Made by a program: the position numbers and the translations under genes. 64,000 nt of DNA, taken from positions 1 to 64,000 of the forward strand of contig JACZVC010000008.1 of assembly GCA_022572885.1 (NCBI GenBank), given 5' to 3'. This stretch comes from Pseudomonadota bacterium (GTDB lineage Bacteria; Pseudomonadota; Gammaproteobacteria; Steroidobacterales; MnTg04). Position 1 is the first letter of the stretch. Every line of letters starts with the position of its first letter. Under the pieces are notes generated by a model, which was given only the letters and a program-made list of their open reading frames with translations, did no database searches and had not been told where the DNA came from. Shown piece after piece: positions 18,003 through 26,539 of the stretch.

Positions 18003-19925
18003 ATGTGCCGATTACTGATCGTAGTTGTTTTTTTGTATGCCGGAGTCGCTAACACAGAAGGTAGCTGGCCATATTACGGTAATGACGCTGGTGGCAGTCG
18101 ATACTCGCCTCTGACCCAAATCGACGCAGCTAGGCTCGACCAACTCGAGATCGCCTGGCAATTCCGTACTGGGGAAATGGGCCAGAACGCCAGGCAGGGA
18201 GACCGGCTCACCTTTCAGGCTACGCCAGTGCTTTGGGACGGCAAGCTCTTTCTAAGCACCGCTTTTGGTGAGGCAATTGCTGTCGACGCCGCAACTGGTA
18301 AAGAGGTCTGGCGTTTCAATTCCGACGTTCCGCGCGACATGCGTTTCGGGGAAGTTGCGTCGCGTGGGGTCACGATCTGGGAAGACGACATCACGAATCC
18401 ATCTTCCGAATGCGCAGCCCGTGTCTTCATGGGAAATATCCTTGGCCAGCTTTATGCCCTGGACGCCAGGACCGGCTTGCCCTGTGAGGATTTTGGCGAA
18501 CAGGGCATGGTTGACATGCGCCAGGGCGCGCGCTCAAAAAAAGCAGGAAACTACACGATAACCTCGCCACCTGCCTTGGCCGGGGAACGCCTGATCGTCG
18601 GCTCTGCGATCGGCGATAACAGTGCAGTTGATTTGGCGCGCGGTATCGTTCGTGCGCTGGATGTGCGCAGCGGAGAAGTGCTGTGGACCTGGGACCCGAT
18701 TCCGACCGACCCCGATGATCCGGCGTTTTCGACATGGGAAACCGGAGTCAAAGAAACCGGTGGCGCCAATGCCTGGCCGCCGCTGTCCGTGGATCCCGAA
18801 AACGGGCTGGTTTTTGTTCCGACAGGATCGCCGTCGCCTGATTTTTACGGGGGCGAGCGCATTGGTGATGGTGTTTACGCCAATTCCATCGTGGCTTTGA
18901 GTATCGATAGCGGGGAAGTGGTCTGGTACCGCCAGCTTGTGCACCATGACGTCTGGGACTATGACCTGCCAGCCCAGCCGTTGCTGATTGACCTGCAAAA
19001 AGACGAACAAAACATTCCGGTTGTGGTGCAGACGACCAAGATGGGAATGGTGTTTGTCTTCAACCGAATCAATGGCGAGCCGGTATTTCCGATTGAAGAA
19101 AGAGCTGTCCCACAAGAAGGAGTAGAAGGCGAACATCTCTCACCCACCCAACCGTTTTCGTCACTGCCGCCACTGGTCAGCCACGAAGCGATTACCAAAG
19201 ACGATGCCTGGGGCCTGTTGTTCTTTGACAAACGGTCTTGCGCCAGAAAACTTGAGCAATTCCGTTCCGAAGGAATATTTACCCCTCCCAGTTTGCAGGG
19301 AACGATGATGAATCCCGGCTATGCGGGTGGATCAAACTGGGGTGGGCTGGCCTGGGATCCGAATCAACAGATTATTGTCGCCACGGTCATGGAGCTACCA
19401 TTGTGGGTCAGGTTGACACCCAGAGAAGAAGCGATACGACTTCAGGAGCTCGGCGAGCTTGACCGGGAAGGGTTGTCTCCCATGAGTGGCACACCCTATG
19501 TTATGAATCGCGGATTGGTTGAGTCACCGCTTGGCGTGCCCTGCACTAAACCCCCATGGGGAAGCCTCGTCGCGATGGACCTGGGCAAAGGCGAAATTAT
19601 CTGGAAAAAACCACTGGGGACGATTGAAGATGTGGCGCCGGCCATCGTGCCGAATCTTGAGCTAGGGACACCCCTGATTGGTGGCGCCATCATTACTGCT
19701 TCCGGTCTGGTCTTTGTCGGGGCCGCGTCGGACAATTATCTGCGCGCGATTGACCTGAACACCGGTGAGGAGCTTTGGAAGGGACGACTGCCCGCCGGCG
19801 GCCAGGCGACGCCAATGACGTACGAGTTAAATGGGCGCCAGTTTGTGGTTATCGCCGCCGGTGGACACGGAGCGTATGGCACTACACGCGGCGATTACCT
19901 GGTGGCTTTCTCGCTGGGTGATTGA
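18003..19925 (+). CDS. PQQ-dependent (quinoprotein) dehydrogenase
   Basis: 640 residues. A signal peptide ([20 protein letters not shown]) leads into an eight-bladed propeller typical of quinoprotein alcohol/glucose dehydrogenases. Visible blocks are [19 protein letters not shown], the ALDxxTG blade repeats, [17 protein letters not shown] and [13 protein letters not shown]. The enzyme is periplasmic, oxidises an alcohol or sugar and passes electrons to the respiratory chain, which suits the oxidase cluster beside it. No fused cytochrome domain or transmembrane region is present. A frame begins with GTG at 17979, but the ATG at 18003 follows GGGAGGTAG and gives a clean signal peptide. The substrate cannot be told. 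Confidence 0.9.
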   Translation: MCRLLIVVVFLYAGVANTEGSWPYYGNDAGGSRYSPLTQIDAARLDQLEIAWQFRTGEMGQNARQGDRLTFQATPVLWDGKLFLSTAFGEAIAVDAATGKEVWRFNSDVPRDMRFGEVASRGVTIWEDDITNPSSECAARVFMGNILGQLYALDARTGLPCEDFGEQGMVDMRQGARSKKAGNYTITSPPALAGERLIVGSAIGDNSAVDLARGIVRALDVRSGEVLWTWDPIPTDPDDPAFSTWETGVKETGGANAWPPLSVDPENGLVFVPTGSPSPDFYGGERIGDGVYANSIVALSIDSGEVVWYRQLVHHDVWDYDLPAQPLLIDLQKDEQNIPVVVQTTKMGMVFVFNRINGEPVFPIEERAVPQEGVEGEHLSPTQPFSSLPPLVSHEAITKDDAWGLLFFDKRSCARKLEQFRSEGIFTPPSLQGTMMNPGYAGGSNWGGLAWDPNQQIIVATVMELPLWVRLTPREEAIRLQELGELDREGLSPMSGTPYVMNRGLVESPLGVPCTKPPWGSLVAMDLGKGEIIWKKPLGTIEDVAPAIVPNLELGTPLIGGAIITASGLVFVGAASDNYLRAIDLNTGEELWKGRLPAGGQATPMTYELNGRQFVVIAAGGHGAYGTTRGDYLVAFSLGD

Positions 19926-20015
19926 AAGTTCTGGCACTGGAAAGTGAGTGAATGCCTCTCGAATAGACGGGTCGAAAGAATCAGGGCTTGCTGGTATCCT
20001 TTGCGACCTTATTAA

Positions 20016-20092
20016 GCGCCCGTAGCTCAGTTGGATAGAGTACTGCCCTCCGAAGGCAGGGGTCACAGGTTCGAATCCTGTCGGGCGCGCCA
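20016..20092 (+). tRNA. tRNA-Arg (anticodon CCG)
   Basis: A 77-base cloverleaf: acceptor GCGCCCG/CGGGCGC, D arm AGCTCAGTTGGATAGAGT, anticodon stem CTGCC/GGCAG with loop CTCCGAA (anticodon CCG), T arm ending GGTTCGAATCC, and an encoded CCA. Accessory DNA begins immediately after its 3' end. No duplicated 3' end was found downstream. Confidence 0.97.
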
Positions 20093-20621
20093 ATTAAAAC
20101 AGCGGGTTAAGCTGCGTTTTGCAGCGTAAGAACACCTGATACGGAACACGTACGGAAATGCTTCCGGAGACCAGCTCTCTGCCTCAGTCGCCTGATTGGC
20201 GAACGGCCGGAGGGTATTACGCCCCTCACGGCGGTAACAGGGATTCAAGTCTCCTAGGGAGTACCATATTTATCAATCACTTAGCGAAAATTCTGTCCTT
20301 GAAAGAATGTTTTCCCAAACGGCTCCCAAAAGGAGAGACGCTATGTCTATCATTATCAATCTAAGGAAATTTGTATCGCGGTATGTACACGAGAACGCGG
20401 CTCCCGAGTTATACCTCGACACGATTCGCGTGAAATAGGGCGGGTTGGGGCGCTGCCAAGAATGTCCGCTTACTGTTGGTCGATAGCAAACAGTCGCCAA
20501 AAAGCTACCTTGGCCGACTAATCACACTTTACGAGCATCATATTCAATTTGGACCAGCGTAAAATCCAGAGTTGGGCGCTCAGTGGGCGCGGTAGAGCAG
20601 AGGATTGGATCGGGGGGAGCA
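20093..20621 (+). other. Gene-free stretch after tRNA-Arg, with a tRNA-3'-end-like remnant
   Basis: About 530 bases without a supported gene. At 20240-20266 GGGATTCAAGTCTCC is followed 8 bases later by ACCA, like the T arm and 3' end of a tRNA. No matching acceptor 5' strand or anticodon arm is seen upstream. It may be a decayed tRNA fragment left by an earlier insertion. Confidence 0.35.
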
Positions 20622-20687
20622 ATGACGAACGGGAAGGCCTACCTTGAGCTCTCAGGAGAGTGCACTTCTCATTGGTCGTCGTAGCCG
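20622..20687 (+). other. Short frame with strong ribosome site, out of phase with the next gene
   Basis: The ATG at 20622 follows GGGGGGAGC and would encode MTNGKAYLELSGECTSHWSS plus one residue before a stop. It overlaps the opening of the 424-residue frame in another phase. It is either the true start of that gene separated by a one-base frameshift near 20655-20660, or a leader peptide. Confidence 0.4.
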
Positions 20688-21934
20688 TCGGTTTGGCGCT
20701 GACCATTGTAATGAGTCGACCCGCCGAGATCTCGCGGGCGATAGACGATTTCGAGAAGATTCAACGAGTCATTTCCTTGTGGAGCGGTACGTGGCTGCAG
20801 AATTATGCATTCGCGAAGTTTCCGGAACTCCAAGATGTTAGTTATCTGCCAACGGAGGCACAACTTAAGTTCAGTAGTCCTTGGTTAGGCAAACGTAGTG
20901 AGTCGCTCGCCGTGCCAGTTCGTTTAAAGATAATACCTGGCATCGTCGCTCGCTCAAGCTCCGGCGAACTCGGTGTATACGAGGGCCTAGGGTATTTCTC
21001 AACGCTCGCGTCTTTTCGCCGCCTGTGGGACGGTCTTGGCGAGAGTTTGGACCTTCTCTCACCATCCGAAGGATCCCTGATAGGAAGCAATTTCCAAGTC
21101 GCTCTCTGGGAACAAGAAGGAGACCAAGACATTGAAGAGATGCTGTATGGCGAAGTTGTAGAAGCGAGCGATACGGAGGTTGCGGGTGGTCCGTCGGAAT
21201 TGATCTTGTCGATTACTCATGCTGGATACTCCACTCCCAGGATGCGGGGCTCACACAAACCGATGGTCAGCGGCGTCTACCTAGTTGCCAGTGTCACACG
21301 ATGGGTCGACGCCGACGATCGCTGGATCTCCGCTCTGCTGGGTTCGAACGCTCCCGCATTTGGCGACGTACTCATTCCAATTCAGGCCTATCGGACCCGA
21401 TCGATACACGGGCAGGCAGCGCTGAGCGAGTTCTTCGGCGTCGACTTCGAGCGTTATGGATCCTTTGCTGAAGCATTTCGCGAACTCGATGGCTTCACGA
21501 GCGAGATCGGGGATGTCCGGCTGGACAGCGTTGCGCGAGTGTTGGAGAATGAACGGAAACGGACGTCCGAGTCGTTCCAAGCCTTCGGTTTGAAGGTGCC
21601 GGCGGCGGAGCTATATAGATGGGGCTCGCCCCTGCTTGTCGTGATTCAACTCTATTTCCTTCTCCACCTGAACGCCTTGACGAGCGCGGTGGCTGCTAGC
21701 GAGAGGCGATCCGTGCCTTGGATCGGAATATACAACAATCGGTTGTCGCGAACGGTCACGGTCACATCGGCCGTGATGCTCCCGTTGGCGGTTGTCGTTG
21801 TACTCCAATTGGATGGTTGGTCCTCTCACTGGTTGGGATGGCTGTTGAATGGCACGCTAGTGGCCGCAAGCACAACTATTGGGGGCTTCACGGCAGCAGC
21901 CCTACACAAGATCCACCAAGAGTCAGCGTCGTAG
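20660..21934 (+). CDS. Unknown membrane protein with three to four helices
   Basis: Up to 424 residues. A hydrophobic segment lies at the very start (FSLVVVAVGLALTIVMS), then a large soluble, probably extracytoplasmic part of about 300 residues, then hydrophobic segments near 315-335, 358-378 and 385-405. No family is recognised. The frame opens with GTG, and AGGAG is too close to it to serve. The only good ribosome site is at the ATG 20622 in another phase, so the N-terminus may be frameshifted. Base use is less GC-rich than the backbone, fitting transferred DNA after tRNA-Arg. Confidence 0.6.
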   Translation: MHFSLVVVAVGLALTIVMSRPAEISRAIDDFEKIQRVISLWSGTWLQNYAFAKFPELQDVSYLPTEAQLKFSSPWLGKRSESLAVPVRLKIIPGIVARSSSGELGVYEGLGYFSTLASFRRLWDGLGESLDLLSPSEGSLIGSNFQVALWEQEGDQDIEEMLYGEVVEASDTEVAGGPSELILSITHAGYSTPRMRGSHKPMVSGVYLVASVTRWVDADDRWISALLGSNAPAFGDVLIPIQAYRTRSIHGQAALSEFFGVDFERYGSFAEAFRELDGFTSEIGDVRLDSVARVLENERKRTSESFQAFGLKVPAAELYRWGSPLLVVIQLYFLLHLNALTSAVAASERRSVPWIGIYNNRLSRTVTVTSAVMLPLAVVVVLQLDGWSSHWLGWLLNGTLVAASTTIGGFTAAALHKIHQESAS

Positions 21935-22485
21935 GGAATCGGGCGGGACCTCTGCTCACAAGCTTGTGATTTCGCTCTTTCATGCGGTGCAGACCAGCTT
22001 AGGCTCCCCATATCTAAGCGATAACGCTAGGCCAGAGTCCAAATTAGCGCATGTCCGTTCAGCTTCGAAAGCGGAATTTTAGCGAGGTCCCTCGGTCCAG
22101 CCTGCAACCGAAGTCGGGATGCATCGCCCGTTCGCAACGGGCCGTGAACAAAATGATCCACATCGATTGATTGATATTTGCGGCGCGCCAACGCGTTACC
22201 GACTTTTTATCTACAACGCATATTGCTCAAATGAACGGATTTTAAGTCGTTCCTGCGCTGTTTTTCAGCGTTTCTAACGATACCAGAATCGTTATCTAAC
22301 TTACTGACACAACAAGCAATTGGAGTGGTTTCCTACTTCTCTCTTGCCTTGGTTGTTTGAGGCTCGTTTTGGGTGAGTGTGGCCCAAATTTGGACCATTT
22401 CATTGAAAAGTTCAGTTCCGGTAGCTTGTCTGTAACGGAATTTTTGTGAATTATAAAAACTCAATGCGTCAAGCTCGTCAATTGG
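21935..22485. other. AT-rich gene-free stretch with a tRNA-Leu-like anticodon-arm motif
   Basis: About 550 bases without a supported gene. CGGATTTTAAGTC at 22236-22248 looks like the reverse complement of a tRNA-Leu(UAA) anticodon arm. It differs by one base from the tRNA-Phe-derived CGGATTTTCAGTC found at the island ends. It could be an old attachment site. Confidence 0.35.
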
Positions 22486-23169
22486 CTAAACCTCCTCGAT
22501 GTCTTCGAATTCCGCTAACGGGTCGGCATGTATGCAGCGAGCAACGAAAATACCTAAGATATGCACCTTAGGTAGCTGGTGCTTGATGAGATTGGCGCAG
22601 CATTTGAAGTGCTTTCCTGTGGTGAGGACGTCGTCAAATAGTACGATTCCTTTTGACCGTACGTCTTTCGCATTGAGCAGGTCTATATCAATTTCTAAGA
22701 TCTCGGACAGCCGGTTTGGACTTATTCGATCATGGTCGCGGTGATGGTCAGCGTTAACGCTTTCGGTCTGCCGTATCATCTGCCGAATATCGGCGTCGAA
22801 ACCATCAAATGCCTCTGTGAGCGTCTGAGTCAATCGAGGGTCATAGTCGGCATGGCCTTCCGCCTTTGAGCACGGAATTGGCACCCAGGTGTATGACTCA
22901 ATATCGTGCTGCTTGATAGATCTTCGGAGCCCTTGAGCGATCAACCTAATCGCTTGCTTCTTGTAACGTCTACGATAGATATTATTTGCAATTGCGGACG
23001 GTTTGGCCTTGAAATTGAAAATCAATTGGTTTGTAGGGCCGCCGCTATAACCTTGCCCACCGAAATACTCGCCAAAGTAAATACAGCGATCATCATCCGT
23101 TAAGTAGTAGTGACTACCTCGGCTGGTTTCGTCTATCCATGTTAACCGGCTAGGTAGCGAGGTGCTCAT
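22486..23169 (-). CDS. Phosphoribosyltransferase-like protein paired with DprA-like protein
   Basis: 227 residues from the ATG at 23169 (the frame opens at 23205 inside the upstream gene). The type I phosphoribosyltransferase PRPP loop is clear: GIVLFDDVLTTGKHF at about 175-188, the two Asp preceding TTGK. An upstream WVPIPCSKAEGH segment is the usual second strand. ComF-like proteins share the motif, but no zinc ribbon is present. The start overlaps the 3' end of the dprA-like gene by 20 bases, so the two proteins are made together. DprA/SLOG and PRTase domains have been noted together in predicted nucleotide-based conflict systems. A defence or nucleotide-signalling role is inferred. Confidence 0.8.
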   Translation of the reverse strand: MSTSLPSRLTWIDETSRGSHYYLTDDDRCIYFGEYFGGQGYSGGPTNQLIFNFKAKPSAIANNIYRRRYKKQAIRLIAQGLRRSIKQHDIESYTWVPIPCSKAEGHADYDPRLTQTLTEAFDGFDADIRQMIRQTESVNADHHRDHDRISPNRLSEILEIDIDLLNAKDVRSKGIVLFDDVLTTGKHFKCCANLIKHQLPKVHILGIFVARCIHADPLAEFEDIEEV

Positions 23170-23995
23170 GGATTTCGTCGAACTCACGAACACGAATAGC
23201 GCCACGCTCTAAAAACTTAGCGGGCCAATCCAGTTTTGGATCGCGAAAGCAACTGTCAAGAATGAACAGTTTTCGCTCTTGCAAAATCGCGTGTCGTGCC
23301 TGAACCAAGGTACCAGAAGTGTTGCCAGCCTCGACAATTACCGTGGCGTCGGTAAGGGCGGACATAGTGATATTTCGCTCTGGAAAGAAAAGCCGGTTCC
23401 CGCGCCAGGTCTGACGAGAGTACCGAACGATTGGGATTTGACTGATGAGCAAGTATTGATCGGCGATGCGGCGCTGAAGATCCGCATTGTCGGCTGGGTA
23501 TGACGATGTAATCGGCGTACCCAGCACTGCGATGGTTTGGCCGTCCGACTCGATCGCCGTTTCGTGAGCTATCGTATCGATTCCTGCTGCAAGACCGGAC
23601 ACAATAGTAAAGTCGTTTTCAACAAACTTCATCACCAGCTTTTCCGCGCGTCGCCGACCATCATCGGATGGCTTACGGGTTCCTACAATCGCGACGCAAC
23701 GCGTTGAGGTGATATCCCAATTTCCCTGGAAATACAGCAGTTCGACGGGGTGTGCAGCATCGCGGAGCTTCGGCGGATATTCCCCGGCCCCATGAACCCG
23801 AACACCGAAATGTTTGATCCCAAACTCGCGTATTGAACCGATAGCAAGGCGCGAAAATTTCTGAGCTTCCGCCTCAGACACAAAATCAGACGGCACTGCG
23901 TCGGAATGGTCCCGGAATATATCGGCCAATGTCTTGAAAGATGTGCCCTCCCGTGCCCAAAGCGCCTCGTATGCGCCAAGTTCCCGGGCTGGCAT
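23150..23995 (-). CDS. DprA/Smf-like Rossmann (SLOG) protein
   Basis: 281 residues. The DprA Rossmann core is visible: VAIVGTRKPSDDG (about 102-114), IVSGLAAGIDTIAHETAI (about 131-148), FFPERNITMSALTDATVIVE and SGTLVQARHAIL. The C-terminal winged helix of housekeeping DprA is missing, and the N-terminal helical part is divergent. This looks like a specialised paralogue rather than the transformation protein. The frame is open upstream of the ATG (23995) to about 24080 without a good start codon. It is first in a two-gene unit with a phosphoribosyltransferase. A LexA-type box lies about 85 bases upstream. Confidence 0.84.
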   Translation of the reverse strand: MPARELGAYEALWAREGTSFKTLADIFRDHSDAVPSDFVSEAEAQKFSRLAIGSIREFGIKHFGVRVHGAGEYPPKLRDAAHPVELLYFQGNWDITSTRCVAIVGTRKPSDDGRRRAEKLVMKFVENDFTIVSGLAAGIDTIAHETAIESDGQTIAVLGTPITSSYPADNADLQRRIADQYLLISQIPIVRYSRQTWRGNRLFFPERNITMSALTDATVIVEAGNTSGTLVQARHAILQERKLFILDSCFRDPKLDWPAKFLERGAIRVREFDEIHEHLAT

Positions 23996-24079
23996 TACCG
24001 CTCGGGCTCTAAAGTCCGGAGAGGCCGCCTGAGAAATCAGATCACTAATTTTGTCCCACTCCCAGAGTTGTCCAATCAG

Positions 24080-24099
24080 TACTGTATAGAATCACAGTA
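24080..24099 (-). promoter_or_regulatory. LexA/SOS-type operator upstream of the dprA-like operon
   Basis: TACTGTATAGAATCACAGTA contains CTG-N10-CAG and matches 16 of 20 positions of the gammaproteobacterial LexA consensus. On the minus strand it overlaps a plausible promoter (TTGTAA, 18 bases, TATACA). The 24 kb locus lacks other phage repressor genes, so DNA-damage control is the simplest reading. Confidence 0.65.
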
Positions 24100-24169
24100 T
24101 AACGATTTACAAAGTGTTTCGATACTAGGCAAAGTCCCAAGCCTAGACTTTTCTTCTCCTGCCCGCATC

Positions 24170-24667
24170 CTATTTGCGATTGCTGCCGAGCTTATCGGCG
24201 AGCGTCGTCAACGCCTGGTCAACCTCATCAGCGAGAATCGCTTTGATCGCCGTGATTTTCTTGACTCCGATCACCATCGGCGCAACCCGAGAGATCATTT
24301 GCTTGAGCCTGGTCCGGATCTCGATCGATGCCGCCGTGACCTGGCGCTCAAATTCGTCAAGATCTCCGACCTGGCCGCGAGCCTTTGCCGCGTCCAGCTC
24401 GGCAATGATCGTCTCGGCCCGGAGCTTGCGCTTTCGCAGCTCGTTGATATCCGTCTCGCGAACATCGCCGATCGCCTCTTTCACGGCCTCATCGATTCGC
24501 CATTGAGCAACCTCGGCCGTGTTTAATTGCCACTCGATGCCCTTCGCTCGATTCGCTCTCGCGATGTACGGACAACCACGGCGAACCATAGACAGCAACG
24601 TATTGCGCTGAACTCCGATGATCCGCGCAAGCTCGGCGAGACTCACAATTTGTCCCTTGTCAGCCAT
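24170..24667 (-). CDS. Phage terminase small subunit-like protein (Nu1/DUF1441), orphan
   Basis: 165 residues. An N-terminal winged-helix/HTH (MADKGQIVSLAELARIIGVQ, then RNTLLSMVRRGCP) is followed by a W-containing strand and a long charged coiled-coil of about 70 residues (ETDINELRKRKLRAETII...). This is the layout of lambda Nu1-like and DUF1441 proteins, which recognise phage DNA for packaging. No large terminase, portal or capsid gene is nearby, so it is a prophage relic or belongs to a phage satellite. It has no obvious Shine-Dalgarno. Confidence 0.75.
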   Translation of the reverse strand: MADKGQIVSLAELARIIGVQRNTLLSMVRRGCPYIARANRAKGIEWQLNTAEVAQWRIDEAVKEAIGDVRETDINELRKRKLRAETIIAELDAAKARGQVGDLDEFERQVTAASIEIRTRLKQMISRVAPMVIGVKKITAIKAILADEVDQALTTLADKLGSNRK

Positions 24668-25011
24668 TGAGGGTGATCATCATCAATCCACTTTCCAGCG
24701 CAAAAAAAAACATGAAACTCTGCGCTGCTGCGTACCCACAATGCCGCCACCGCCGAGGTAGGACCCGAAAGATTCTAGTCGATATGCTAAATGTCATTGT
24801 TCAGTCTCAGTTCTACAGGCAATGTCGTGTCAGATCGAAATAGAATGCTGCCTTCGCCGGAATAAGTAGTTCAATCAATCCGAAGTTTACCGCGGCGACA
24901 GATACATGCCGGCTGTTCTATCAAAAATCTCCGAAACGACAAATTTCTTTAGAAATGCCCTAAGCGTCTGAGGCGCATTTGACAGTTATTTTCTACGCTG
25001 ATGCCGTACCA

Positions 25012-25032
25012 CCAACACACGGATTTTCAGTC
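25012..25032 (+). repeat. Left attachment-like site of the island
   Basis: CCAACACACGGATTTTCAGT plus C matches the tRNA-Phe segment at 44417-44437 in 19 of 21 positions (A/G differences at positions 3 and 8). Confidence 0.55.
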
Positions 25033-25126
25033 GCGAGTTGGTTCGCCTGAGGCTATATATTTCAATGAGTTACCGGGGCGCCCGTTGCCCAATTCGCACT
25101 ACAATGCATAACGATGCAGAGCTAGT

Positions 25127-25143
25127 TCACGCAAAATTCACGC
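25127..25143 (+). repeat. Arm-type repeat, left end
   Basis: TCACGCAAAATTCACGC, itself two TCACGC units 11 bases apart. It recurs in the same orientation at 44326-44342 with a single change. It lies about 95 bases inside the left core, a likely integrase arm-binding site. Confidence 0.65.
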
Positions 25144-25254
25144 GGCGCTAAGACTGCGTTAGCGCACTGCTATTGCTCCTCGGATTCCAGATCACCAAGT
25201 CTTACTGACGCGAATTTTCCTTCGCGCTTCTTAAACTCGCCAAGGTGGCAAAAT

Positions 25255-25286
25255 GGAGGTGCCTAACGTCGATGTTAAGCACCTCC
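25255..25286 (-). terminator. Hairpin terminator of the leftmost island gene
   Basis: GGAGGTGC pairs with GCACCTCC, and after one mismatch TAAC pairs with GTTA, around a 6-base loop. Read on the minus strand the stem is followed by ATTTT. The U-run is short. Confidence 0.55.
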
Positions 25287-25293
25287 TCTCCTT

Positions 25294-25373
25294 GCCCGGC
25301 CGCGCCTATCCAAGCTCTGCAATGCCTGGCCAAGCCGATCCTGGCCTTTGCAGGCCGAACCCAGCGAAACCTA
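25294..25373 (-). repeat. Degenerate 10-base phased GGC array
   Basis: Eight consecutive 10-base units, each starting GC or GCC on the plus strand (starts 25294, 25304, 25314, 25324, 25334, 25344, 25354, 25364). The other bases vary. On the minus strand every unit ends in GC, mostly GGC. The last unit ends exactly at the stop codon of the gene at 25371. Confidence 0.6.
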
Positions 25374-25988
25374 GTGTGCGCTTACCTCTTCAACTGTGAA
25401 GCGGCCGAAGTCCCCAGACTTCTCGGGCCGCCAATCTCCTATTCCGATGATCCGCCCGGCGGTCTCTAGCCATCGCACAATGTCGCTCGCATTTGCCTGT
25501 GAAGTGTCATAGTGAATATCGACTTCCGCAGACCAGTCGTGAAACTGGGGCCGAGTTCTCATCACGCGCGATGAAGCTATTTTGACCGACACGCGGTGAA
25601 CATTCTGTGTATCTCCGTCGCCCCAAAGCTCGTCCAAATTATTTCCCGACGCGTTGTGCTCAAGAACTGGAGAGCCTCGGACGAAGGTACCGCCTCTAGC
25701 TTGTGGACCACTTTTCTCTTTTTTCGCGCCACCAATTAGCGCCGCTTTGATCGACTCGGCTGGAAGTATCACGTTCTCGTCTTTATCGACATACAAACTT
25801 CCTCGCCATTCGAGAAAAGCCATTTGAAGTAGATCTGCGTCGGTCTTCTTGCGTTTGCCGCTTATCTCCTTTATCGCCTTGGCGGTCGGATTTAGCGGAT
25901 CTGATAATCGTGCAGAGTGCTGCAAGAGCGGCGTTACTCCATTGAGTCTTAAACGTACCGCCTCCAGCGTATTTGGTTGTGATGTCAT
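25371..25988 (-). CDS. Phage-type conserved protein of unknown function
   Basis: 205 residues. It starts MTSQPNTLEAVRLRLNGVTP and contains HSARLSDPLNPTAKAIKEIS, a GKRKKTDAD block, VILPAESIKAALIGGAKKE, RVMRTRPQF and a glycine-rich ending (GIGDWRPEKSGDFGRF). I recall similar proteins in tailed phages without an assigned role. The P-x-x-x-I-K-x-A-L block and the G-rich end recall RAMP-fold (Cas7-like) proteins, but that is only a resemblance. A strong AGGAG lies 7 bases before the ATG. It is probably co-transcribed with the HNH gene 27 bases upstream. Confidence 0.7.
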   Translation of the reverse strand: MTSQPNTLEAVRLRLNGVTPLLQHSARLSDPLNPTAKAIKEISGKRKKTDADLLQMAFLEWRGSLYVDKDENVILPAESIKAALIGGAKKEKSGPQARGGTFVRGSPVLEHNASGNNLDELWGDGDTQNVHRVSVKIASSRVMRTRPQFHDWSAEVDIHYDTSQANASDIVRWLETAGRIIGIGDWRPEKSGDFGRFTVEEVSAH

Positions 25989-26015
25989 GAATTTTCTCCT
26001 AAGTTTTTATAGCTT

Positions 26016-26444
26016 TCAAAAGTGAAGTCTCTTGTGCGTTGGCACAAAAGTTGCGAGAGATTCTTGGTGCGGTGTTGTTCCTATTTCATTTCGCACGAAC
26101 GGAACGAACGAGTCCGACGAATCTGGTATTGCGTAAACTGGAATTAGTGACGAAGCAGCATGTCGAGCGCGTCGGACGTCATTGGTATGAAGGTCGTGGC
26201 AACGGATACAGAGAATAACGACCTCGTCTAAATGTTCAGCGCCCCAGTTGTCATAGTGCCGGTGGTGGCACTCCAGTGCGTATCCATCTTTTTCTGTTCG
26301 CCAGCACGTCCTGCATGCGTGGCGATCCCGCTCAAGGGCCGCGCCGCGTATGACACTCCAATGTCTTGGATTTGGATAGTTCGAGCGCGGTCGAGCAATT
26401 CGATGGCCGTTGGCCACGTAGCCATTGTTTGAAAATGTAGACAT
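26016..26444 (-). CDS. Small HNH endonuclease
   Basis: 142 residues. The HNH core is complete: CRTC zinc pair, ECHHRHYDNWG with the catalytic His, then HLDEVVILCIRCHDLHT with the second zinc pair and final His. Such proteins nick or cut DNA. The tail of about 60 residues is unassigned. A strong AAGGAG precedes the ATG. It lies between a phage-type gene and an unknown gene at the left end of the island and could be a phage-derived or defence nuclease. Confidence 0.88.
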   Translation of the reverse strand: MSTFSNNGYVANGHRIARPRSNYPNPRHWSVIRGAALERDRHACRTCWRTEKDGYALECHHRHYDNWGAEHLDEVVILCIRCHDLHTNDVRRARHAASSLIPVYAIPDSSDSFVPFVRNEIGTTPHQESLATFVPTHKRLHF

Positions 26445-26539
26445 GGTGAACTCCTTGGTCGTTGGACGGACTGGCGTCCTAAGGAGATCAGTATATGTGG
26501 TGGGTAGAGTTCGATGGTGTAGAAACCGTCCCGGGAAAA

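Larger units (their letters stand above)
24668..25370. other. Gene-free stretch spanning the left end of the defence island
   Basis: About 700 bases with no supported gene. It holds the tRNA-Phe-like core at 25012-25032, the arm-type repeat at 25127-25143, a hairpin terminator at 25255-25286 and a phased 10-base array at 25294-25373, each listed separately. Confidence 0.6.

Noticed and set aside
19827-20093. Minus-strand frame with GFEPVTPAF-type peptide across tRNA-Arg
   Set aside because: It is the well-known spurious translation of a tRNA antisense strand; the tRNA and the PQQ dehydrogenase explain the sequence.
20016-25012. tRNA-Arg as the attachment site of the defence island
   Set aside because: No duplicate of its 3' end was found, and the integrase faces tRNA-Phe, where core and arm repeats match.
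25245-25469. Short plus-strand frame over the terminator and the 10-base array
   Set aside because: It runs over a hairpin and the antisense end of a real gene, with no conserved content.
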